A program made the position numbers and the translations under genes. From assembly GCA_936432065.2 (NCBI GenBank), contig OW386289.2:93865736-93929735 (forward strand): a stretch of DNA of 64,000 nucleotides. The letters run 5' to 3'. The DNA is from Rutpela maculata (Eukaryota; Arthropoda; Insecta; Coleoptera; Cerambycidae). Positions 55,652-64,000 of this stretch are shown one piece after another. Under the pieces are notes generated by a model. That model did no database searches. It was not told the DNA's origin and saw only the letters and a list, made by a program, of their open reading frames with translations. Every line of letters starts with the position of its first letter. Positions within the stretch are counted from its first letter, which is position 1.

Positions 55652-56125
55652 ACTTCCACATTCAGTGGAAGTATATAGTAACGACAAAAAAAAATTAAAA
55701 TTTTTATTGTTCAAATAGGCTTAGAATGTCATGAAACGTCGAGATTTTAAGTTATAGCGAAAAAAAAAATTCTGTCTGTCGGTCTATCTGTCTGTCTGTA
55801 ACTATTTTTTGCGCACGATTACTCTGGAACCGTTTAAGGTATTGACTTGAAATTTGGTACACGTATTTTAACGTGATCTGGAATTAGATTGTATTTTCTC
55901 TTATTCCATTGAAATGGGGTAATTAGATAAATCAAGCAGGTAAGAGTCCATAAAATTGGTATCTAGTATATGCAAAAGAAGCGATAAGGTCTCAAATTAT
56001 TTTTTGTTATTAGCCCATTGCCCCCCATTACCACCCCCACCATATTATTTAAGGGGTGAAAAAAATTGTGATTTAGTGTGTATACAAGAACCAAAAACCT
56101 CAAAATAATTTTTACTTCATCCACG
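55652..56125 (+). repeat. Repeat family X, copy 5, 3'-truncated
   Basis: Starts at ACTTCCACATTCAGTGGAAG and follows the family to TTTTTACTTCATCCAC, where it stops. Confidence 0.85.
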
Positions 56126-56883
56126 CGGAAGCTATGTAATTTTAAGACAAGGCTTACACGTAGTGGATGTAAATAAAGCAGGCGGTCTCTTGTGTATTAA
56201 ATGTTAGGCAAATAAAAGACTCCTACTCTTCTCATGAGAAGAGGTTCGGCAAAATTTCCAGGTTGGGGGTAGCTCGTCTCCTGGCGTCGGTGTAGGCCCT
56301 GGTAGCGGAAATAGGCCGACGTTAAATAAATAGTTAAAAAAAAATTATTAATGGTTCCCTACCCTTTTCTATGTAATGAGCCAATGATATAGATTTGGTA
56401 TTTAAAAAACCCTTTCATCATTTGCCGAAGAATAAGATAAACATTTATTAGAGATGAAATTATAATTTTCCTAACAATGGAAATCTTAACGATACTTCTC
56501 CACATTTTAATTTTTTTATTTTATCTCAAATTATTTCCATATCTTTGTTAAAATTCAGGATTTCAGCTACATTTTTTAAATTTCGGTAGAAATCAAAATA
56601 ATTCGGTAGATCGGTAGATTATAGTACAATTCGGTAGAATTACCAACACTGGGTTTAACATTTTACACTTTTCGGTACTTTTGTAGGATACGTTTAATTT
56701 TGCGATTGTGCAAGCGTGACGTTTTCAAGCAAGCTTGTGTTTCATGTGTTTGTTTTGTTTGATTGTTTGTTTAGTAGTATCTCACGGTAATACATTGCAA
56801 TGGACAACGAATTGGGTGGGACAGGTATGTTCAACTGATTTTATACATTTTCATGCCAAAAATCAATTATTTTACTGAAGCTT
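56126..56883. other. Unassigned; one possible first exon at 56801-56825
   Basis: ATGGACAACGAATTGGG ... ACAG followed by GTATGTTC at 56826 could be a short first coding exon with a splice donor, but no downstream exon is recognisable. Confidence 0.2.
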
Positions 56884-57440
56884 GTCGGAGTGAAGTCTTC
56901 TTTGAGGTCACCTTTCAAGTTGTAGCGTTGTCGGGCTACGACATATGGAGGACATTCGAAAGAATGTACTTCACTGTAAGGCAATAGTTACAATGGCTGC
57001 ATAATGGTGGATCACCGGATTCCATCAGGTAGCCGTGTGTGTGTGAACATTCTTAGTCTTCTCAATATGATGTTGTCTCTTCCGCTCATGTCGGGGGTTT
57101 ATCGCATACAGTTTGGTATTTGACTGACTGACTATTTATTTATAATTGTTTGTTCCAGCATATATTTTAAGTCTTTATCCACGGGCAAGTCAGGCTCTCT
57201 GCTTGGTCGGCTCTCTCATTGCCGGCGATGTCGACGTGTGATGCTATTCAGATGGTAGTAACAAGAATACCTTGGGCGGCGAGTAAACAGCAAATCTCAT
57301 GTATATTTTGGGCCAGAGGATTTTTGGTGTACTTATTATTTATACTCTGGATGGATGCAAGCTAATCTGTGCAAATTGTAACCGTCCCATTCGCTTCTGT
57401 TAGCGTCTTGAGTGCCATTAGGATTTCAGTGTAATTCCAG
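56884..57440 (-). pseudogene. I-clade LINE RNase H and zinc-knuckle fragment
   Basis: The minus strand gives TEILMALKTLTEANGTVTIC then TD, LASIQSINNKYTKNPLAQNI, CCLLAAQGILVTTIW, SHVDIAGNERADQAES (the RNase H C-terminal H...D motif), then LRRLRMFTHTHGYLMES, GDPPLCSHCNYCLTVKYILS and ECPPYVVARQRYNLKGDLKED, a CCHC-type region. Several stops and shifts interrupt it. It is a different family from the LINE at 1366-2613, which has IKAHCGLINNEKVD at the same point. Confidence 0.78.
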
Positions 57441-57441
57441 T

Positions 57442-57522
57442 CGTCCTCGACTGGTAAAAACTACTTGCCTCTCTTGTACTGTAAACAACTATTAGATAAG
57501 TAATTTTTACCAGTCGAGGACG
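57442..57522. repeat. Palindrome, 19-bp perfect arms
   Basis: CGTCCTCGACTGGTAAAAA is mirrored by TTTTTACCAGTCGAGGACG with a 43-bp spacer. The left arm abuts the LINE fragment. Confidence 0.9.
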
Positions 57523-58559
57523 ATTTTGCACCTGAGCGTAGCGAGGGCTGGCGACAGACTCCGAGACTGGTCAAAGTTACCTACTTCCTGCGTGGTGTAT
57601 AACGTTTTATCTACTTCCACAGTTATGATTCATGATATAACAAATCACATTTTACATTTCTTGATCAATTTATTTTGACATTAATGGATGTCACGTAGTC
57701 TGCTTGAAAACACTTATTTACCCAAGGGACATATGTAGCTCACTTACACTCCGTCGCCACAGTGGGACAAGAGACCCGAAAATCTGACCAAAAATGTGAA
57801 ACTTGTAAAAATAGGTTCAGGTTTATAGAAAAATTATTTAATAAAATCATTTCTCAATAAGGGGTGGGTTATAGGGGATGGAAAAATTATATCAACAGAA
57901 AATTACGAAATTTTGTATTTTTATGTATTCTGTGATGCTAGTGATGGGAAAAATATTTTACAAAATCTAACTTATAAAGGTTTCATAAGTATCGAAAAAA
58001 AACATTCGAATATAATAATTATTATTATATACTTGTTTAAAAGCGTTTCAGGCTAGAAATAATTTCAATTTTAAAATTGAAGGCCAAATATGGGCATAAA
58101 TTTCAAACGTAATATATTTATTTAATAAATAAAGAATACACCCATTTAAAAAAAATGTCTTGGTCACACTCGTAACCATACTAAATGTTTTATTATTACT
58201 AAGAACAATTAACATTTTACATTGACGACTTTAAATTGGCATTTACAAAAATATTACTGCTTATCACAAAATTATAAGTACTAGAAAATGTAATACACAT
58301 CTGAAATTGAAGCCTTCATAGCAAAAAACTCGAATTTTAATACAGTAATAAACAAATATACGAGCACAAAGATCTAATAAAACTTTAAAATTCACAACGC
58401 ACTATCTGCATTACTCAGTTTTGACTCGTGGGCGCTGAAATAAATCATGTAATGGCCAATTGCGATTCATTTTATTATGTGTAAAGGTGTTGGCTAAACA
58501 TAGCTCAAAAGAGCGATCTTGTTATCTCTATTACATATTTTGATTTTTGTCCACGTTTT
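57523..58559. other. Unassigned
   Basis: No gene or repeat recognised. Confidence 0.4.
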
Positions 58560-58766
58560 ACTTCCACATCCAGTGGAAGTATAGTAACGACAAAAAAAAA
58601 TTTGAAAATTTTGATTGTTCAAATAGACTTAGAATATCATGAAACGTCGAGATTTTAAGTTTGAGCAAAAAAAAAAAATTTCTGTCTGTCTGTCGGTCTG
58701 TCTGTAACATTTTTTGTGCGCACGATTACTCTGGAACCTTGAAAATATTGACTTGAAATTTGGTAC

Positions 58767-59889
58767 ACATCTGTGCGATATCCCGTACATTTGAAAAATC
58801 AAGTAATCCAGTTTTTACTAATATTGAGTGGTGTGAATCAGTCTTTTTGGAATTTAGATTTTTTATTATCATATAGGTTATAAAAAACTGACATTGATTG
58901 TGAAACGTCATAAGTAAGGCGTTTGAATAATGTTAATCCAGAAGATAAAACATACGCTACCTTCCTCCTCCCACCTTTTCTTCGCATTCATAACAGTACT
59001 TTTATTCAATTTATAATGGTTAGCAACTGCTCTGATAGACCAATTTTAGAGGGAATTATTACTTCCACATCCAGTGGAAGTATAGTAACGACAAAAATTT
59101 TTTTTAAAATTTTTATTGTTCAGATAGGCTTAGAATGTCATGAAACGTCGAGATTTTAAGTTTGAGCGAAAAAAAAATTTCTGTCTGTCTGTCGGTGTGT
59201 CTGTCGGTCTGTCTGTTGGTCTGCAACTTTTTTTTGTGCGCACGTTTACTCTGGAACCGTTTGAGATATTGACTTGAAATTTGGTACACGTATGTATTTT
59301 AACGTGATCTGGAACTAGATTATATTTTCATCTTGTTCCATTGAAGGGTTGGGGGTAAATTGGGGTAAATTTGGGGTAAATAGGTAAATTAAGCAGGTAA
59401 GAGTCCAGAAAATTAGTATTTAGTGTATTAAAGAGGAGCTAAGGTCTCAAAAAAATTTTTGGCATTAGCCACCCCCATTACCACCCCCACTCCATTATTA
59501 AAGGGGATGAAAAAAATTGTGATTTAGTGTGTGTACAAGAACCAGAAACCTCAAAATATTTTTTACTTCATCCACCCCCACTACCACTCGCTATCACCAC
59601 CCCCACCCCACTACCGATGTGGGGTATCGTTTTATAGGTTTTTAGGGTAGAGGATTTCAAATATTATATAATTAAAGTTCCATAAGCAATTATTCCCACA
59701 ATACAAAATTTTTTCGCTGTGAGTGACTAGAAAATCTGTATGTGGGAGTAGTGATTCCTTGGGCAGCGGTTTTTTTTTTCATGTTCAGTTAATTTTGGCA
59801 TTGCGAATATATGACACTGACTGACAAGTAAATAAATAATGATTTAATATAGCGAAAAATAGGTGTACGGGATTTTATTGCACAGAAGT
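58767..59889. mobile_element. Element Z, copy 2, inserted in X, GTAC duplication
   Basis: Left end ACATCTGTGCGATATCCCGTA, right end TTTTATTGCACAGAAGT, with GTAC on both sides (58763-58766, 59890-59893). The internal sequence is colinear with Z1 but lacks the blocks at 30567-31011 and 31081-31813. It contains X copy 7. Confidence 0.83.
59061..59779 (+). repeat. Repeat family X, copy inside Z2
   Basis: Near full length, from ACTTCCACATCCAGTGGAAG to GGGCAGCGGTTTTTTTTT. It sits at the same point of Z as copy 3 does in Z1, so it entered Z before Z was duplicated. Confidence 0.87.
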
Positions 59890-60135
59890 GTACTTTGACG
59901 GGATCTGGAACTAGATTATATTTTCATCTTGTTCCGTCGAAGGGTTGGGGGTAAATTGGGGTAAATGGTGGATAAATAGGTAAATCAAGCAGGTAAGGGT
60001 CCATAAAATTGGCATTTAGTATATATAAGGGAAGCTAAAGTCTCAAAAAATATTTTCGCATTAGCCACCCCCATTACCACCCCCACCCCATTATTTAAGG
60101 GGATGATGAAAAAAAATTCTGATTTAGTGTGTGTA

Positions 60136-60844
60136 CAGGGTTATTCATTATATTTAAGCCACCCTTCATGATCGTTATTATTGGAGACAGAAAAAAAGTT
60201 AGGACTGTAACTGAACCTCTGTAATAAGTTAATAAAAGCACAGTGCAGAAATTAAGAGGTACAAGAAGCAATAATATATTATTTAATGGAACTCCCTATG
60301 TATTGTTGAATTTTTGAATGATTATTTTTTTCTGCTTTTAAAAATATGATATATGATAGTCCTATCTTTAATTGTTTTCGAGTTATGAAACATTGAAAAT
60401 CGTATTTAAGCTATTTATTATACGAACGGAAATTACAATTATTAAAGTAGTATTCTGTTATTAAATCTGTCAGCGTTTCATATAATAACAGAATACTTGT
60501 CATTCTCATAGACTATTCTAATAATTATAATTTCCGTTCGTATAATAAATAACTTAAATACGACTTTCAATGTTTCATAACTCGAAAACGATTAAAGATA
60601 GGAGTATCATATGTCATATTTTTGAAATCAGAAAATAAGAATAATTCAAAAATTCAACAATACACCGTTCCATTAAAAAATATATTATTGCTTCTTCAAT
60701 TCCTTAATTTCTGCAAGCCACTGTGCTTCCATTAACTTATTAAAGAGGTTCAGTTACAGCCCTACAACTTTCGTCTGAAACTTTTTTTTCTATCTCCAAT
60801 AATAACGACCATAAAGGGTGGCCTAAATATAATGAATAACCCTG
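60136..60844. mobile_element. Tc1/mariner-type foldback MITE, TA duplication
   Basis: 709 bp, nearly all palindromic. Ends CAGGGTTATTCATTATATTT and the exact inverse are flanked by TA (60134-60135, 60845-60846). Inner landmarks: GTTACAGTCCT-like / AGGACTGTAACTGAACCTCT, GAAACATTGAAAATCGTATT, ATACGAACGGAAATTA and TCTGTTATTA at the centre. The surrounding X repeat is restored exactly on removal (GTGTGTACAAGAACC). Confidence 0.92.
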
Positions 60845-61090
60845 TACAAGAACCAAAAACCTCAAAATATTTTTTTACTTCATCCACCCCCACTACCACC
60901 CACTATCACCACCCCCACCCCACAACCGATGTGGGATATCGTTTTATGGGTTTTTGGGGTAGACGAATTCAAATATTATATTAGTAAAGTTCCATAAACA
61001 ATTATTTCCACATACAAAATTTTTTCGTTGTGAGAGACTTGCATAGAAAATCTGGATGTGGAAGTAGTGATTCCTTGGGCAGCGGTTTTT

Positions 61091-62368
61091 AGCTTTGTTG
61101 CCCCACTGTGGCGTCGTCAATAGCAACTAGCACTTTCCCGGTAAAATCAACTTATCTCCTTGAAAACAATGTGATAACTTACCGTAGTGGGAGCAGATAA
61201 ATAATTATTAGTATTTGTAGGATTGAATGAAGCCTTTTGGGAGGGAACTTTGTCTTCAAGTACATCAAACAAACTGTCATGTTTGGCATACTTGTAGACA
61301 AAGTTTTGATAACGGAAAAAGAAATAGTATTTTCCGAAACGTCAACAGCCTTAATTTTTTAATTATCATTTAACATTTTTGTTTCGGTTTATATATTTTT
61401 AGGTGTGAAATATTTTGTACTAGAAGTATTAAAAACCAGCCTCTGTCCGATTCTTTTCCTTTCATCAAAGGAAAAACAGTAAGAAAATATGATGTTTATA
61501 ACTTCAAATATGTTTCTTTACATTTAAATAATATAAACGTTTGTTCAAAAGTGTGGAAAATATATTGTCTGATTATTAATTTTTCATAAAGATATTGGAT
61601 TATTGCACTTTTTGAAAGAAGGCGTAACTATTTTACATTCTAAGGTACATTAATTAAAGAAGTAATGTTGATGTAGAATATGTTTTATACACTACTATAT
61701 GTGACATTGAGAGTGTGTAGTTCAAGTTTGCAATTATACAGATAGTTAGGAATGAAATCACTCTTACCGATCTAATTTCGAGTTGTAGAATTTCCGGTAG
61801 ACATATCAAACTGGAAGGCTGCAGTTAAATGAATACTTTGAATAAATTTTCTTACCTGTTTATCCAACCAGTGGCGCATCGAATTTGGCACTCCTGATTT
61901 CCAGCCATTCAGTGCCTCTAGTCGCATAAACCAAAGAAGTATAATTAATCATAATAGTTTTTTTTAATTATGGTTATACCAGTGTGTATTTTTAGCTAAA
62001 GTGTAAGCGAGTTATTAATTTCATGAATACATTTTTCAATTTCTCTAACATATTTTTTAACTCGAATGGGGTGGCAAAAGCAGTCCAATTTTTCTTATAA
62101 TATAATAATTAAAGAACCACGTGCAAAGGTAAAAAAAATCAAAATAAAAAATCATATTTATTTGAGTACATGCGTTACTAGTGGCGACAGTGAGCCAAAG
62201 TTCGAGAATACATTTATTTTCCTATTATCAATTTACTGACACCAAATTTGGTTCAAAAATTTCTGGGGTCGTTTCACCTTACCTTTTTTTAAAACTCTAG
62301 CCTCTCTTCCAGCTAATTTCCATGTGACTTCTCAGTTTCTGTGTGAATAAAAATAATAAAAAACTAAA
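61091..62368. other. Unassigned
   Basis: No gene or repeat recognised. Confidence 0.4.
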
Positions 62369-63278
62369 AAACCGCTGCCCAAGGAATCACTACTTCCACA
62401 TTTGATTTTCTATCCAAGTCTCTCACAATGAAAAAAAAATGATACTATATTTGCCAGAGATGTGCAGAGGAAACTTTTCATATTTGTTTAAAAGTCTGTG
62501 AAAGTCATGTAAATAATATAATTGTATGCACTTATTTGATATCGAAATGAAACTTGCATCACCACGAATAGGATTTCACCATAAAATAGGCTATCAATAT
62601 ACCCAATGGAAAGTTAGAAGGATAACTTCCTGGAAACTTTAGGAGTTTTCAAATGTTTCCAGGAAGTTTTCTTTCTAACTTTCCAGTAGGTATATTGATA
62701 GGCTATTTTATGGTGAAATCTGATTCGCGATGATGCAAGGCTTCATTGTGATACCAAATAAGTACATACAATTATATTATTTACATGACTTTTACAGACT
62801 TTATCAAATATGGAAAGTTTCCTCTGCACATCTCTTACATTTGCACTCCACTATGTGGAAATAATTGTTTATGGAACAATATAATATTTGAAATCATCTA
62901 CCCCAAAAACCCATAAAACGATATATACCCTTTAATAATGGGGTGGGAGTAGTAGTGGGGATAGCTAATGCCAAAAAAATGTTTGAGACGTTATTTTCTC
63001 TTATATATACTACTACTTGCTCGATTTACCTATTTTCCTCCATTTACCGAAATTCACCCCCCAACCTCTCAACGGAATAGTAAAATCAAAATATAATCTA
63101 GTTCCAGATCTCAAATAAATAAAATACATAAGTGTACCAAATTTCAAGTCAATATCATAAATGGTTCCAGAGTAATCATGCGCACAGAAATAGTTACAAA
63201 CCGACCGACAGAATTTTTTTTTGCTCATACTTAAAATCTCCACATTTCATGACATTATAAGCCTATTTGAACAATAAA
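62369..63278 (-). repeat. Repeat family X, copy 9, interrupted by a foldback
   Basis: Starts AAAAAACCGCTGCCCAAGG and runs on the minus strand to CCTATTTGAACAATAAAA, where it abuts copy 10 directly without its palindromic tip. 62457-62834 is a foldback insertion. Confidence 0.8.
62457..62834. mobile_element. Foldback MITE of about 380 bp inside X
   Basis: GAGATGTGCAGAGGAAAC and its inverse GTTTCCTCTGCACATCTC form the ends. Pairing continues through GACTTTCACAG-like and GTAAATAATATAATTGTATG, CACCATAAAATAGGCTATCA and AACTTTCCAG, to a centre near 62640. Confidence 0.88.
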
Positions 63279-63957
63279 AACCGCTGCCCAAGGAATCACT
63301 ACTTCCACATCCAGATTCTTTTCCAAGTCACTCACAACGAAAAAATTTTTGTATGTGGAAACAATTGTTTATGGAACTTTAATAATATAATATTTGAAAT
63401 CCTCTACCCCAAAAACCCATAAAACGATACCCCACATCGGTAGTGGGGTGGGGGTGGTAGTGGGGGTGGATGAAGTAAAAAAACATTTTGAAGTTTCTGG
63501 TTCTTGTACACACACTAAATCATAATTTTTTTTCATCCCCTTTAATAATGGGGTGGGGGTGGTAAGGGGGGTGGCTAATGCCAAATTTTTTTTTGAGACC
63601 TTAGCTTCTCTTGTATATACTAAATACCAATTTTATGGACTCTTACCTGCTTGATTTACCTATTTTCCCCAAATTTACCCCAATTTACCCCCCAACTCTT
63701 CGACAGAACAAGATGAAAATATAATCTAGTTCTAGATCTCGTTAAAGTACATATGTGTACCAAATTTCAAGTCAATATTTCAAACGGTTCCAGAGTAAAC
63801 GTGCGCACAAAAAAGTTACAGACAGACAGACCGACAGACAGAAAATTTTCTTTCGCTCAAACTTAAAATCTCGACGTTTCGTGACATTCTAAGCCTATTT
63901 GAACAATAAAAATTTTAAAAATTTTTTTTATCATTACTACCACTGGATGTGGAAGTA
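63279..63957 (-). repeat. Repeat family X, copy 10 (near full length)
   Basis: Runs from AAAACCGCTGCCCAAGGAAT to the tip ACTACCACTGGATGTGGAAGT. It serves as the uninterrupted reference for copy 1 (6640-9082). Confidence 0.88.
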
Positions 63958-64000
63958 AAATTTTCAAAAAATTTTTTTGCGTTACTATTTATACTTCCAC
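63958..64000 (-). repeat. Start of another X copy, cut by the window edge
   Basis: TTTTTTTGCGTTACTATTTA followed by TACTTCCAC matches the minus-strand 5' tip region of X (GTCGTTACTATACTTCCAC). Confidence 0.65.

Larger units (their letters stand above)
58560..61090 (+). repeat. Repeat family X, outer copy of a nested stack
   Basis: Segments 58560-58766, 59890-60135 and 60845-61090 join into one X copy. The first break (after TTTGGTAC) is element Z2 and the second (after GATTTAGTGTGTGTA) is a Tc1-like MITE. It ends TTCCTTGGGCAGCGGTTTTT. Confidence 0.83.

Overview
The window is AT-rich nuclear DNA of an arthropod, very probably an insect. It holds non-LTR retrotransposons of the R1, I and CR1-like groups, insect-type Tc1/mariner transposases (SPDLTPLDF-type motifs), piggyBac and ISL2EU-type transposases, tRNA-like SINE heads and several short mobile-element families. 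I found no convincing host protein-coding gene, no rRNA, no canonical tRNA and no CRISPR array. Essentially all recognisable coding sequence is transposon-derived, most of it broken. The one long intact reading frame is the reverse transcriptase of a 5'-truncated R1-clade LINE at 13735-16404 (minus).

Layout. 0-3.4 kb: broken LTR-retrotransposon gag, an I-clade LINE tail and a MITE (M1). 3.5-5.3 kb: element A, a long-TIR transposon with an internally deleted XPG-like/CXC gene. 5.5-6.3 kb: foldback element with a 3-bp target duplication. 6.6-9.1 kb: a copy of repeat family X split by an ISL2EU-like transposon. 9.7-10.7 kb: a large foldback; 10.97-11.15 kb: a TTAA-flanked piggyBac-type MITE. 12.9-17.7 kb: element B, a relative of A whose XPG-like/CXC gene was split by the R1 LINE, leaving a 13-bp duplication. 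17.9-21.9 kb: a mariner-like element holding a foldback and a piggyBac remnant. 22-27.9 kb: interspersed repeats, a second mariner remnant, SINE-like sequence. 29.4-33.1 kb: a TIR element containing element Z1, which holds a CR1-like LINE tail and an X copy. 34.5-49 kb: MITE M2, two broken copies (K1, K2) of an unnamed transposase-like family, a foldback with a perfect 10-bp duplication, two tail-to-tail LINE remnants and a tRNA-like sequence with a perfect 38-bp palindrome. 49-57.5 kb: LINE tails, a Tc1-like MITE and unassigned DNA. 58.5-64 kb: a cluster of X copies with an X-in-Z-in-X nest and two further foldback MITEs.

The genes here do not form a host pathway. The most informative parts are the nested insertions, several of which can be ordered in time because an uninterrupted copy or an exact target duplication is visible. 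The strongest candidates for poorly described biology are (i) transposons A and B, whose only protein looks like a FEN1/XPG-fold nuclease joined to a C-terminal CXC zinc cluster, flanked by 230-330 bp inverted repeats and 3-bp duplications, and (ii) the K family, whose conserved acidic, C/H and E motifs suggest an RNase H-fold transposase that I cannot assign to a named superfamily.
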